Shown here: positions 1-7,898 of the stretch, one piece after another
Numbering within the stretch: the first letter of the stretch is position 1
Layout: every line of letters begins with the position of its first letter
Assembly (NCBI GenBank): GCA_031269545.1
Contig: JAISYZ010000215.1
Span: 1 to 32,000, forward strand
Direction: 5' to 3'
Length of the DNA stretch: 32,000 nucleotides
From: Prevotellaceae bacterium
Lineage (GTDB): Bacteria > Bacteroidota > Bacteroidia > Bacteroidales > UBA932
The notes under the pieces: model-generated
Database searches by the model: none
The model's input: the letters and a program-made list of their open reading frames with translations, nothing else
What the model was told of the DNA's origin: nothing
Program-made: the position numbers and the translations under genes

Positions 1-114
1 CTCCACGAATTTTGTTATAAGTTCAACCGCAGGTATTTTGGTGAACAATTGTTTGACAGACTTTTAATAGCTGCTGTGTCATACAAAAACCAATTTAGGT
101 ATAATATTAAGTAA
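1..114 (+). mobile_element. IS1595-like transposase, C-terminal fragment
   Basis: Frame 1 is open from the window edge to a TAA at 112-114 and reads LHEFCYKFNRRYFGEQLFDR and onward. The 'EFCYKFNRR...FDRLL' pattern is what I know from the end of IS1595-type (ISXO2-like) DDE transposases, which move DNA by cut and paste. Only about 37 residues are visible, so the catalytic triad is off the window. It runs directly into the 3' half of crcB, which suggests that the element inserted there. I could not identify a terminal inverted repeat or target duplication with confidence. The family call is from memory of the motif. Confidence 0.6.
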
Positions 115-316
115 TCATAATTTGAAATTACTTTTTGTAACTGGTTTTTGCGGCGGTTATACTACATTTTCGGCATTTGCAACAGAAAATATGAATTTGT
201 TTCAATCCGAAAATTCAACAACTGCATTTGTGTATATTTTATTGAGTGTTTTTACCTGTATTGCAGCTGTATGGACAGGTTTTGTTATTGCACAGTTTAT
301 TTTCAAAACGCATTAA
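71..316 (+). pseudogene. crcB: Fluoride channel CrcB/FluC, 3' half only (disrupted)
   Basis: The frame encodes SNHNLKLLFVTGFCGGYTTF, followed by a hydrophobic segment and a short tail ending at 316. GFCGGYTTFS is the hallmark of CrcB/Fluc, small dimeric membrane channels that export fluoride; the family is about 120-130 aa with four helices. Only the last 60-75 residues are here, covering helices 3 and 4. The first two helices are missing: upstream the frame meets TAG at 68-70 and the DNA becomes transposase coding sequence. The ORF-track TTG start at 122 falls inside the conserved region and is not a true start. It is therefore most likely a gene cut by an insertion sequence, unless the 5' half survives on the far side of the element. 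It converges with lysS. Confidence 0.75.
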
Positions 317-395
317 AAAAATCAAATGAGGAGAAATTCAGCATCTCGCATCATTTGGAAAATATTAACATAAAAAACTCAATCATTGAAAACAA

Positions 396-2117
396 TTATT
401 GAATCCAATTTTTTATATCTTCAAGGCTTGGATTTTTAAGTCCGAGTTTATGTTTTTTGTTCATTCCGCAAACATCGTTAAAAAGTTTAGACGGCAATAA
501 TTTCTTAACAGATTCTACCGTAACATATCCCATTTTTTGAAGAACTTCAACCCATTCTGTCGGTATTCCTTTTTGAATGTATGCTTCGGGAGCGTCTTTC
601 ACAACTTTTTTTTCGGGACGCATTTGCGGAAAAAGCAGCACATCCTGTATCGATGCCGAATTTGTCATTAACATTGTTAGTCTGTCGATGCCAATTCCCA
701 TGCCCGATGTAGGCGGCATTCCGTATTCAAGCGCACGAACAAAATCACTGTCGATAAACATTGCTTCGTCATCGCCTTTTTCCGAAAGTGCAAGTTGGTC
801 CTGAAAACGTTTCAGTTGATCTATAGGATCGTTCAGTTCGGAGTATGCGTTACACAATTCTTTTCCGTTTACCATAAGTTCGAAGCGCTCGGTAAGATTT
901 TTGTTTGAACGGTGTATTTTCGTAAGCGGCGACATTTCAACAGGATAATCCATTATGAATGTCGGTTGAATGTAGGATGATTCGCATTTTTCGCCGAAAA
1001 TTTCGTCAATCAATTTTCCTTTTCCCATTGTTTCGTCAACTTCAATGTTTAATTTTGTGCATACTTCGCGCAGTTGATTTTCATTCATATCCGAAATATC
1101 AAATCCTGTATGTTCTTTTATTGCATCAAGCATTGTTATACGCAGAAACGGACGTTTGAAATCTATAACATTTTCGCCGACCTGAACTTTTGTCGTGCCG
1201 TGCAACGCAAGTGCCACGCGTTCTATCATTTCTTCCGTGAAATCCATCATCCAAAAATAATCTTTGTATGCGACATAGATTTCCATCACTGTAAATTCGG
1301 GATTATGACTGCGATCCATGCCTTCGTTACGAAAATCTTTTGAAAATTCGTAAACTCCGTTAAAACCGCCGACTATCAGGCGTTTCAGATACAGTTCGTT
1401 TGCAATTCGCAAATACAGTGGAATGTCCAAAGCATTGTGATGCGTAACAAAGGGACGCGCTGTTGCTCCGCCCGGAATTGCCTGTAAAATAGGAGTTTCT
1501 ACTTCGAGATACCCGCGTGCGTTAAACATTTCGCGCAGAGTGTTTATTATTTTCGTTCGTTTAGTAAATGTATCGCGCACCTGCGGATTTACAATCAAAT
1601 CAACATATCGTTGACGATAACGCTGTTCGGGATCGGTGAATGCGTCAAAAAACTGTCCATCTTTTTCTTTCACTATTGGCAATACTTTAAGCGACTTGCT
1701 GAGCATTGTTATTTCGCGCGTATGAATCGACAGTTCGCCTGTTTGCGTAAAAAAAGCAAATCCTTTTATGCCGACAATATCGCCAATGTCCATAAGTCGC
1801 TTGAAGATTGTATTATACATTGTTTTGTCGTCTTCAGGACAAATATCATCGCGTTTTATGTATATTTGAATTTTTCCTTTTTCATCCTGAATTTCAAAAA
1901 ACGAAGCGCTGCCCATAATTCGCCTCGACATTATGCGTCCGGCAATGCAAACATCCTGAAAATTACCTTTTTCGGGCGAAAATTCGTTGCGTATCTGTTC
2001 GGTATCAGTATTGACAGGATACAAAGCGGCAGGATAAGGATTTATCCCAAGCGCTTCCAACTCTTTGAGCGCATTACGGCGTAATACTTCCTGTTCGCTT
2101 AATTCAATATTGCTCAT
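396..2117 (-). CDS. lysS: Lysyl-tRNA synthetase, class II
   Basis: Charges tRNA-Lys with lysine in the cytoplasm using ATP. The protein has an N-terminal OB-fold anticodon-binding region, roughly residues 50-170 (VCIAGRIMSRRIMGSASFFE). The class II core follows, with motif 2 near residue 260 (FRNEGMDRSHNPEFTVMEIY) and motif 3 near 472 (GMGIGIDRLTMLM). A C-terminal extension of about 70 residues is of the kind seen in Bacteroidetes LysRS. The ORF track starts at 2192, but I place the start at the ATG at 2117 (MSNIELSEQEVLRR). The extra 25 residues do not look like LysRS, and a TAnnTTTG promoter box lies inside that stretch. The resulting length of 573 aa fits the group. It is transcribed away from guaA. 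Confidence 0.96.
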   Translation of the reverse strand: MSNIELSEQEVLRRNALKELEALGINPYPAALYPVNTDTEQIRNEFSPEKGNFQDVCIAGRIMSRRIMGSASFFEIQDEKGKIQIYIKRDDICPEDDKTMYNTIFKRLMDIGDIVGIKGFAFFTQTGELSIHTREITMLSKSLKVLPIVKEKDGQFFDAFTDPEQRYRQRYVDLIVNPQVRDTFTKRTKIINTLREMFNARGYLEVETPILQAIPGGATARPFVTHHNALDIPLYLRIANELYLKRLIVGGFNGVYEFSKDFRNEGMDRSHNPEFTVMEIYVAYKDYFWMMDFTEEMIERVALALHGTTKVQVGENVIDFKRPFLRITMLDAIKEHTGFDISDMNENQLREVCTKLNIEVDETMGKGKLIDEIFGEKCESSYIQPTFIMDYPVEMSPLTKIHRSNKNLTERFELMVNGKELCNAYSELNDPIDQLKRFQDQLALSEKGDDEAMFIDSDFVRALEYGMPPTSGMGIGIDRLTMLMTNSASIQDVLLFPQMRPEKKVVKDAPEAYIQKGIPTEWVEVLQKMGYVTVESVKKLLPSKLFNDVCGMNKKHKLGLKNPSLEDIKNWIQ

Positions 2118-2145
2118 ATTCTTTGATGTTTTATTAAAAATCGCA

Positions 2146-2153
2146 CAAAGATA
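2146..2153 (-). promoter_or_regulatory. TAnnTTTG -7 box for lysS
   Basis: On the minus strand this reads TATCTTTG, a perfect match to the Bacteroidetes -7 consensus TAnnTTTG. It lies 28 bases before the ATG at 2117 and within the artificial N-terminal extension of the longest ORF, so it also supports the shorter start. A clear -33 TTTG was not seen. Confidence 0.6.
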
Positions 2154-2280
2154 AGAAAAAGTTTGTAAATAAAAATTATGAATTTTGTACACAGCGGTCG
2201 ATATTGCGTAATTTTGTCCGTATCGAATACAGATTATTCAATATCTGATTATTAACTCGTAAATCATTAAACAGTCAATT

Positions 2281-2314
2281 ACAGATTGCTTCGCTGACGT
2301 CTGCAATGACATTC
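2281..2314. repeat. Diverged GTCATTGCGAGC...GAAGCAATC-type intergenic repeat
   Basis: The minus strand reads GTCATTGCAGACGTCAGCGA and then AGCAATCTGT. This resembles a repeat I know from intergenic regions of many bacterial genomes (GTCATTGCGAGC...GAAGCAATC). Related diverged copies lie near 11857, 14872 and 23978 in this window. Its function is unknown. It sits between the divergent lysS and guaA promoters. Confidence 0.45.
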
Positions 2315-2327
2315 TTATAAATTTTAC

Positions 2328-2335
2328 TACCTTTG
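2328..2335 (+). promoter_or_regulatory. TAnnTTTG -7 box for guaA
   Basis: TACCTTTG is an exact match to the Bacteroidetes -7 consensus, 22 bases before the ATG at 2358. The leader would be short, around 15-18 nt. Confidence 0.6.
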
Positions 2336-2357
2336 TCAATATTTTAAAATTTTGAAA

Positions 2358-3878
2358 ATGTCGGAACGTATCATTATTCTTAACTTTGGCTCTCAAACCA
2401 CTCAACTTATAGCACGCCGATTGCGCGAACTGAATGTTTATTGCGAAATATTTCCATACAATAAATTTCCAGAACATTATGATGACATACGCGGAGTTAT
2501 TTTTTCGGGAAGTCCTTATTCGGTTTACGATGCAGATGCTTTCAAACTGGATATTTCAAACATTCGCAAACGATTTCCGCTGCTGGGAATTTGTTATGGA
2601 GCGCAACTTATTTCACACGCTTTGGGAGGAAAGGTTGAAGCCGCAGGAAGTCGTGAATACGGACGGGCGAATTTGTCGGTTTTTGATGATTCAAATGCTT
2701 TGTTAAAGAATGTACGCATAAATTCGCAAGTGTGGATGTCGCACGGAGATACAATTACAAAAATTCCCGATAATTTTGAAATCGTTGCAAGCACCGACAA
2801 AGTTGCCATTGCCGCATTTCAAATTAAAAATGAAAAAACCTGGGGAGTACAGTTTCATCCCGAAGTTTTTCATAGCGAAGATGGAATGAAAGTCCTTGAA
2901 AATTTTGTTGATATTTGTAACTGTAAACGAAATTGGACACCGGCATCGTTTATCGAAACAACAGTTGCCGAACTTAAACAAAAACTTGGAAACGACAAAG
3001 TTGTACTTGGACTGTCGGGCGGGGTTGACAGTTCCGTAACCGCTGTTTTGCTGAACAAAGCAATAGGCGAAAATCTTATATGCATTTTTGTAGATAACGG
3101 CTTGTTGCGCAAAAACGAATTTAAAAATGTACTTGACGATTACAAACATCTTGGTTTGAATGTAATCGGCGTTGATGCAAAAGATAAATTTTATACGGCG
3201 CTTGCGGGCATTGTCAATCCTGAACAGAAACGCAAGATAATAGGAAAAATTTTTATTGATATTTTTGACGAAGAAGCGGCAAAATTAGAAAACGTAAAAT
3301 GGCTTGGACAGGGAACAATTTATCCTGACATCATTGAATCGCTTTCGATTACAGGAACAACAATCAAATCGCATCACAACGTAGGCGGATTGCCCGAATA
3401 TATGAAACTGAAACTTGTAGAACCGCTTAAATTGTTGTTTAAAGACGAAGTTCGCCGCACAGGAAAAGAACTCGGAATGTCAGAAAACCTTATAAACAGA
3501 CATCCTTTTCCCGGACCCGGATTGGGGATTCGTATTATCGGAGACATTACGCCCGAAAAAGTCCGTATATTGCAGGATGCCGATGACATTTACATAAATC
3601 TTTTGCGCCAATACGATTTGTACAGTGCAGTTTGGCAGGCGTGTACAATTTTGTTGCCTGTGCGTTCTGTAGGCGTAATGGGCGACGAGCGCACTTACGA
3701 AAATACGGTTGCTTTGCGTGCAGTTACATCAACAGATGCAATGACGGCTGACTGGGCAAAACTGCCTTACGAATTTTTGGCAAAAGTATCGAACGAAATC
3801 ATAAATAAAGTGAAAGGAGTAAACAGAGTTGTGTACGACATTAGTTCAAAGCCGCCCGCAACTATTGAGTGGGAATGA
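2358..3878 (+). CDS. guaA: GMP synthase (glutamine-hydrolysing)
   Basis: Converts XMP to GMP using ATP and glutamine, the last step of GMP synthesis. The N-terminal class I glutamine amidotransferase domain has the nucleophile Cys79 in GICYGAQ and the His167/Glu169 pair in FHPEV. The ATP-pyrophosphatase domain starts near residue 210 with the PP-loop LSGGVDSS (about 219-226). The C-terminal dimerisation domain ends in the conserved KPPATIEWE. The 506 aa length matches the shorter Bacteroidetes form; the E. coli enzyme is about 525. The ATG at 2358 is preferred over the TTG two codons upstream. It is followed by a strong hairpin and then the 21-bp repeat block, so it is probably monocistronic. 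Confidence 0.97.
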   Translation: MSERIIILNFGSQTTQLIARRLRELNVYCEIFPYNKFPEHYDDIRGVIFSGSPYSVYDADAFKLDISNIRKRFPLLGICYGAQLISHALGGKVEAAGSREYGRANLSVFDDSNALLKNVRINSQVWMSHGDTITKIPDNFEIVASTDKVAIAAFQIKNEKTWGVQFHPEVFHSEDGMKVLENFVDICNCKRNWTPASFIETTVAELKQKLGNDKVVLGLSGGVDSSVTAVLLNKAIGENLICIFVDNGLLRKNEFKNVLDDYKHLGLNVIGVDAKDKFYTALAGIVNPEQKRKIIGKIFIDIFDEEAAKLENVKWLGQGTIYPDIIESLSITGTTIKSHHNVGGLPEYMKLKLVEPLKLLFKDEVRRTGKELGMSENLINRHPFPGPGLGIRIIGDITPEKVRILQDADDIYINLLRQYDLYSAVWQACTILLPVRSVGVMGDERTYENTVALRAVTSTDAMTADWAKLPYEFLAKVSNEIINKVKGVNRVVYDISSKPPATIEWE

Positions 3879-3919
3879 ATAAGCATTGACGATTATTTGC
3901 TTTGTTCGGCGTAGCAAAC

Positions 3920-3956
3920 AAAAACAAAGAGCGAAAGTTTTTCGCCATTTGTTTTT
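3920..3956 (+). terminator. Long hairpin downstream of guaA
   Basis: AAAAACAAA-ga-GCGAAA, a GTT loop, then TTTCGC-ca-TTTGTTTTT. This forms a 9-bp stem, a 2x2 internal mismatch, a 6-bp stem and a 3-base loop, and it ends in a T-run. It starts 41 bases after the guaA stop, so a terminator is the simplest reading. The near-symmetric arms would also work for a converging transcript. It ends 16 bases before the tandem repeat. Confidence 0.55.
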
Positions 3957-3972
3957 ATACTTCGTAGCGTAT

Positions 3973-4287
3973 ATCGCAAAAGATTTGGAGTGTACCGCAA
4001 AAGATTTAGCGTGTACCGCAAAAGATTTGGAGCGTATCGCAAAAGACTTGGAGTGTATCGCAAAAGACTTGGAGTGTATCGCAGAAGACTTGGAGCGTAT
4101 CGCAAAAGATTTGGAGTGTACCGCAAAAGACTTGGAGCGTATCGCAAAAGACTTGGAGCGTATCGCAAAAGACTTGGAGTGTATCGCAAAAGATTTGGAG
4201 CGTATCGCAAAAGACTTGGAGCGTATCGCAAAAGACTTGGAGCGTATCGCAAAAGACTTGGAGCGTATCGCAAAAGATTTGGATGGT
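3973..4287. repeat. Fifteen head-to-tail copies of a 21-bp repeat
   Basis: The unit is ATCGCAAAAGAYTTGGAGYGT. Fifteen copies fit exactly (15 x 21 = 315 bases), with scattered single-base differences and no length change. Because 21 is a multiple of 3 and the unit has no stop, it is open in several frames: AKDLERI (+, 3886-4341), YRKRLGA (+, 3990-4304) and RYAPSLL (-, 3893-4273). None of these ORFs has an ATG start; all rely on TTG or GTG. Differences between copies do not spare amino acids in any one frame. I treat it as a non-coding minisatellite. If translated, the AKDLERI frame would form a regular amphipathic heptad helix. Confidence 0.9.
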
Positions 4288-4540
4288 GTCTTTTCTCTTA
4301 TTAGTTGTCAGCGTGTAATTTTACAGATTGCCTGTGCGTAATCCGAAAATTTCGTATATATTTGCAGTGTTTTCAGTTGTGTTTGCCTGATAATTTGTTT
4401 TGTTTATCGCTATTTACTTTGTCATTTATAAAGTTTAATAATCTCAGCAGAACAAGATAAATTCCAGTCAATAAACCGATTAACAGTATTTGTTTATAAT
4501 TTATTTGAATTTAAAGTTTCTGAATCAATAAAATATCCGA
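4288..4540. other. AT-rich intergenic stretch
   Basis: There is no convincing gene between the tandem repeat and the ATG at 4541. A TATATTTG box at 4357-4364 matches the -7 consensus but is far from any start on its strand. On the minus strand, 4373-4510 is open and would encode a hydrophobic 45-residue peptide, but it has no ATG. Confidence 0.5.
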
Positions 4541-5596
4541 ATGAAGAATATTGCAAAAATATTTTTACTTCTGCTTAAAATAATTGCAATCTTAATTGCA
4601 GCAATGCTGTTGCTGTCAATATTGGCATGTTATACAAGTCCGGTGCGATATTGGATTTTTCAACTGTTAGGTTTGTTTTTTCCAATCATTTTCATAATTA
4701 ATGTTTTGATTGTCATAATATTATTCGCAGTCAAAAGTAAAATTGCATACGTTAATCTTGCTGCGCTTGCAATATCTGTTTTTTTTGCAGGACGGTTTTT
4801 TCAATTTTCGGGAAGCAAAGCCGATGACGAAAATACTGTAAAAATAATAAGTTACAACGTACATGATTTTAAAAATATCGACAGTTACAAAGCAACATAC
4901 AACGAAATTGCCGATTTTTTACTTGCCGAAAATGCCGATATTATATGTATGCAGGAATATGCTGCAAGCAACACGGAATTAATAAAATACAAGAAATTTC
5001 AAAAATTATATCAACAATATAAATATATGTATGGAAATTACGGAGGGCAAAAAATTTTCAGCAAATATCCTTTTGAAAACACACAAAGTCTGAATCTTGC
5101 AGGAACTTATCTTGTTTTTGCCGATATAAACATCAACGGAAAAATTGTACGTACATACTCGTGTCATCTGCAATCTACAAATTTCAATCCAGACGGAACG
5201 CAAAAACGGTTAACATCCCAAAATGCAAATTATAAAAATGAACTGAAAAATGTAGTCCGAAATCTGCGCAACGCTTTTATCAAACGGTCAAAACAGGTTG
5301 AACTTATTGCTGCGGAAATTTCAAGATCAACTTATCCTACAATAATTTGCGGCGATTTCAACGACACGCCAATGTCATATTCATATCAAAAAATAAAAGG
5401 AAAAATGAACGATGCATTTATCGAAGCAGGCAGCGGAATATCAAATACATACAAAAAATTATTTTCGTTTTTGCGCATCGATTACATATTTATCGACAAA
5501 AATATTTCGGCGCAGGAATATACGGTAGCGCGAAAAATAAAATATTCCGACCATTATCCTGTAATAGTAAAATTCAAAATAAACGATGAAAAATGA
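4541..5596 (+). CDS. Membrane-anchored endonuclease/exonuclease/phosphatase family protein
   Basis: The first 90 residues contain about three hydrophobic segments (FLLLLKIIAILIAAMLLLSI and two more). A soluble domain of about 250 residues follows, with the fold's metal and catalytic motifs in order: SYNVHDF, IICMQEYA (metal-binding Glu), HLQST, ICGDFNDTPMS (Asp/Asn pair), RIDYIFID and a final SDHYPV with the catalytic His. This superfamily hydrolyses phosphodiester bonds in nucleic acids, sphingomyelin or inositol phosphates; the substrate here cannot be read from sequence. 351 aa with an N-terminal membrane region is a common Bacteroidetes architecture. The catalytic domain probably faces the periplasm. 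The stop overlaps the tsaC start by 11 bases, so the two are translationally coupled. Confidence 0.88.
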   Translation: MKNIAKIFLLLLKIIAILIAAMLLLSILACYTSPVRYWIFQLLGLFFPIIFIINVLIVIILFAVKSKIAYVNLAALAISVFFAGRFFQFSGSKADDENTVKIISYNVHDFKNIDSYKATYNEIADFLLAENADIICMQEYAASNTELIKYKKFQKLYQQYKYMYGNYGGQKIFSKYPFENTQSLNLAGTYLVFADININGKIVRTYSCHLQSTNFNPDGTQKRLTSQNANYKNELKNVVRNLRNAFIKRSKQVELIAAEISRSTYPTIICGDFNDTPMSYSYQKIKGKMNDAFIEAGSGISNTYKKLFSFLRIDYIFIDKNISAQEYTVARKIKYSDHYPVIVKFKINDEK

Positions 5597-6149
5597 AATA
5601 AAAAAAGCCGTTGAAGTTCTGAAAAACGGCGGGATAATACTTTATCCGACAGATACCGTTTGGGGAATAGGCTGCGATGCAACAAACGCAAAAGCAGTCG
5701 AAAAAATTTACAACCTGAAACAGCGCAGCGACAGCAAATCAATGCTTGTGCTTGTTGATTCTGCCAACAGAATTTCGCGATATGTAAAGCAAATTCCAAA
5801 CATCGCTTCCGACTTGATTGAACTGAGCGATACGCCTCTCACAATAATTTATCCAAACGCCGTAAATCTTGCACCGAACCTGATTTCAGACGATGGAACA
5901 ATAGGTATTCGCGCAGTAAATCACGAATTTTGCAAACAACTGATATTTGCATTAAACCGTCCGATAGTGTCAACATCTGCCAATATTTCGGGAGATAAGC
6001 CACCGCAAAGATTTGAAGAAATATCATCGGAAATACGTAATAATGTTGATTTTACAGTGAATAAAATTTTTGAGGGAAATTCAACACGAAAACCATCGGC
6101 TATAATAAAATTAGGTTTGAAAAATGAGGTCGAAGTGATTAGAAAATAA
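5586..6149 (+). CDS. tsaC: Threonylcarbamoyl-AMP synthase (TsaC/Sua5/YrdC family)
   Basis: Makes threonylcarbamoyl-AMP from threonine, bicarbonate and ATP, the first step of t6A37 formation on ANN-decoding tRNAs. Visible YrdC-domain motifs are GGIILYPTDTVWGIGCDA at residues 13-30, the KQRSDSKSMLVLV segment, STSANISGDKPP and PSAIIKL at the end. The 187 aa length is the single-domain TsaC/YwlC-like form without the Sua5 C-terminal domain. It overlaps the upstream gene by 11 bases and is followed 17 bases later by a thioesterase gene, so the three probably form one operon. mtaB, which acts on the finished t6A, is a few kb away. Confidence 0.93.
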   Translation: MKNEIKKAVEVLKNGGIILYPTDTVWGIGCDATNAKAVEKIYNLKQRSDSKSMLVLVDSANRISRYVKQIPNIASDLIELSDTPLTIIYPNAVNLAPNLISDDGTIGIRAVNHEFCKQLIFALNRPIVSTSANISGDKPPQRFEEISSEIRNNVDFTVNKIFEGNSTRKPSAIIKLGLKNEVEVIRK

Positions 6150-6166
6150 TTAAATAACAAATAAAA

Positions 6167-6571
6167 ATGCATAAAATTCAAATACAGATTCGTTTCAGCG
6201 ACATCGACAGACTTGGACATGTAAACAATTCAATATATTCTCAATATCTGGATGTTGCAAGGTTGGATTATTTGAAAAATACAATAGAAAAATTTATAAA
6301 ATGGAACGAAAAAACTATTGTCATTGTTCATATCGAAAACGATTTTCTGCTGCCAACATTAATTGACGACACAATATTTGTTACAACCGAAGTTGTGAAA
6401 ACAGGCAACCGCAGCATAAGCATGAATCAACAGATAATAGACGACAAAGGAAATATAAAAGTAAAATCGCATTGCATATTCTCAACACTTGATATACAAA
6501 GCAATAAATCCTTTCCTGTTCCCGCCGAATGGAAAAAAAGCATTGAAGATTTTGAAAATAAAAAATTGTGA
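6167..6571 (+). CDS. Acyl-CoA thioesterase, 4-hydroxybenzoyl-CoA thioesterase/YbgC type
   Basis: A 134-aa single hotdog-fold protein. The N-terminus carries the family signature IRFSDIDRLGHVNNSIYSQY, where the second Asp (residue 14) corresponds to the catalytic acid of YbgC and 4-hydroxybenzoyl-CoA thioesterases. The rest fits the hotdog sheet (FLLPTLIDDTIFVTTEVV). It should hydrolyse an acyl-CoA or acyl-ACP thioester in the cytoplasm, but the chain length is unknown. It is the last gene of the apparent three-gene operon starting at 4541. A fatty acyl-ACP thioesterase role is possible, but the protein is half the size of typical FatA-like enzymes. Confidence 0.85.
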   Translation: MHKIQIQIRFSDIDRLGHVNNSIYSQYLDVARLDYLKNTIEKFIKWNEKTIVIVHIENDFLLPTLIDDTIFVTTEVVKTGNRSISMNQQIIDDKGNIKVKSHCIFSTLDIQSNKSFPVPAEWKKSIEDFENKKL

Positions 6572-6637
6572 GAATGTATTCGACATAAAGCAGTTGCTGC
6601 TTGCTTTCTAATTTTTCATTTTACAACAAAAAATACA

Positions 6638-6645
6638 TAACTTTG
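6638..6645 (+). promoter_or_regulatory. TAnnTTTG -7 box for aroB
   Basis: TAACTTTG matches the -7 consensus exactly and ends 21 bases before the aroB ATG. aroB therefore probably has its own promoter rather than being read from the upstream operon. Confidence 0.6.
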
Positions 6646-6666
6646 CAAATAATTGAAGGATAAAAC

Positions 6667-7719
6667 ATGCAAATTATAGAAATAAAAACAACAGAAGGCA
6701 AACAGTCTGAAATACTTATAGGCGAAGATTTTAGAAACATTCGTAACTATTTGCCTGTTCAAAATGTCATCGTTATAATCGACGAAAATATTTTTGATTT
6801 GTATCCACTGTTTGCCGAAAATTTTAAATGCATCAAAATACATGCAGACGAAAAAAACAAAACGCTTGAAACAGTCGAACATATAATCTTACAACTGACT
6901 GAACTGCAAGCCGACAGATCAACGTTTATTGCAGGCGTTGGCGGAGGAATAACTTGCGATATTGCAGGATTTGCAGCATCGATTTATATGCGCGGATTGC
7001 GATTCGGATTTGTTTCAACATCGTTGCTGTCGCAAGCAGATGCTTCGGTTGGCGGAAAAAACGGAGTAAACTTTTATGGTTTGAAAAATATGATAGGAAC
7101 TTTCAATCAACCCGAATTTGTGATTTGCGATATAAACATGCTTGACACTCTTCCTCAAAAGGAATTTCGCGGCGGATTGAGCGAGATTATTAAAATCGCT
7201 CTGATAAAAGATGCCGAAATGTTTGATTTTATCGAAGATAACACAGCGACCATTTTAAACCGTGATAAAACAATTTTGCAGAAATTAATCACAAAATCAA
7301 TACAGCATAAAGCAGATATTGTCGGATGCGATGAATTTGAAAAAGGCAAACGGCGGATTTTGAATTTCGGACACACGCTTGCTCATGCAATTGAACCGAA
7401 TGACGATATTTCTCACGGATTTGCCGTAAGTATTGGAATGATGTTTGCTGCAAAAGTTTCAGAACATTTTGGTTTTATTGCAAATAATATTGTAGAGCGA
7501 ATAGAACGCCTGCTTGCTCAATTCGATTTGCCTCGCTGCACAAATATTGATGAAAAACTGTTATTTAACACTATTGTTGCCGACAAGAAAAAAAATAATG
7601 ATGCAATAAATTTAGTGCTGTTAAATGGAACAGGAAAAACTGTCGAAAAGAATATAAAAATTAATGATATTGAAAAGTTAATATCAATATTCTGCAACAC
7701 GACAAAAAACAGTTTTTAA
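6667..7719 (+). CDS. aroB: 3-dehydroquinate synthase
   Basis: Converts DAHP to 3-dehydroquinate, the second step of the shikimate pathway, using NAD+ and a divalent metal in the cytoplasm. The NAD-binding GVGGGITCDIAGFAAS is at about residues 90-105. The conserved STSLLSQADASVGGKNGVN, LSEIIKIALIKD (metal-ligand Glu), RRILNFGHTLAHAIE (first metal His) and SHGFAVSIGM (second metal His) follow in order. The 350 aa length is normal. The end of the gene (TKNSF-stop) lies in a sequence that is repeated downstream of cutC. Confidence 0.96.
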   Translation: MQIIEIKTTEGKQSEILIGEDFRNIRNYLPVQNVIVIIDENIFDLYPLFAENFKCIKIHADEKNKTLETVEHIILQLTELQADRSTFIAGVGGGITCDIAGFAASIYMRGLRFGFVSTSLLSQADASVGGKNGVNFYGLKNMIGTFNQPEFVICDINMLDTLPQKEFRGGLSEIIKIALIKDAEMFDFIEDNTATILNRDKTILQKLITKSIQHKADIVGCDEFEKGKRRILNFGHTLAHAIEPNDDISHGFAVSIGMMFAAKVSEHFGFIANNIVERIERLLAQFDLPRCTNIDEKLLFNTIVADKKKNNDAINLVLLNGTGKTVEKNIKINDIEKLISIFCNTTKNSF

Positions 7720-7734
7720 CTGTATTCTGCAATC
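7701..7734 (+). repeat. Direct repeat flanking cutC, copy 1
   Basis: GACAAAAAACAGTTTTTAA, then C, then TGTATTCTGCAATC. The first 19 bases form the last codons and stop of aroB. The same 19 bases, and TGTATTCTGC a little further on, recur at 8587-8634 just after cutC. The AAAAAC/GTTTTT arms could also act as a weak terminator. Confidence 0.7.
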
Positions 7735-7872
7735 AGTATTTCGTATCTCATCACTAATCATAATTCATTAACCATGAGGGAAATCCTACAAGTGCCTTTT
7801 GAAAAATCAAACATTATATTCAAAGTTCATGTTTACAAATAAATTAGTATTTGAAAATTCAACGATTATGTC

Positions 7873-7880
7873 TAACTTTG
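7873..7880 (+). promoter_or_regulatory. TAnnTTTG -7 box for cutC
   Basis: TAACTTTG lies 18 bases before the ATG at 7899. It falls inside the longer ORF-track reading (start 7851), which argues that the ATG at 7899 is the real start. Confidence 0.6.
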
Positions 7881-7898
7881 CATATTAATGTTATTATT

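Noticed and set aside
148-402. 84-aa plus-strand ORF
   Set aside because: It is in another frame of the crcB remnant and has no family resemblance.
2238-2477. 79-aa minus ORF over the lysS-guaA gap
   Set aside because: It overlaps the guaA promoter and 5' end and contains the dispersed repeat; it is not protein-like.
2703-3149. 148-aa minus ORF inside guaA
   Set aside because: It is a shadow of a clear, conserved GMP synthase frame. The many other long antisense ORFs inside eno, pnp, mtaB and the 1502-aa gene were dropped for the same reason.
3973-4287. CRISPR array
   Set aside because: The 21-bp units are contiguous with no unique spacers, and no cas genes are nearby.
3886-4341. Coding gene for a 151-aa AKDLERI-repeat protein (and the overlapping 3990-4304 and 3893-4273 ORFs)
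   Set aside because: All three start with TTG or GTG, sit on a stop-free repeat that opens frames by chance, and show no bias of substitutions to silent positions in any frame.
4373-4510. Small minus-strand membrane peptide (QILLIGLLTGIYLVLLRLLN)
   Set aside because: It is hydrophobic and open for 45 codons, but it has no ATG or well-placed start and no promoter box on that strand. Kept only as a possibility.
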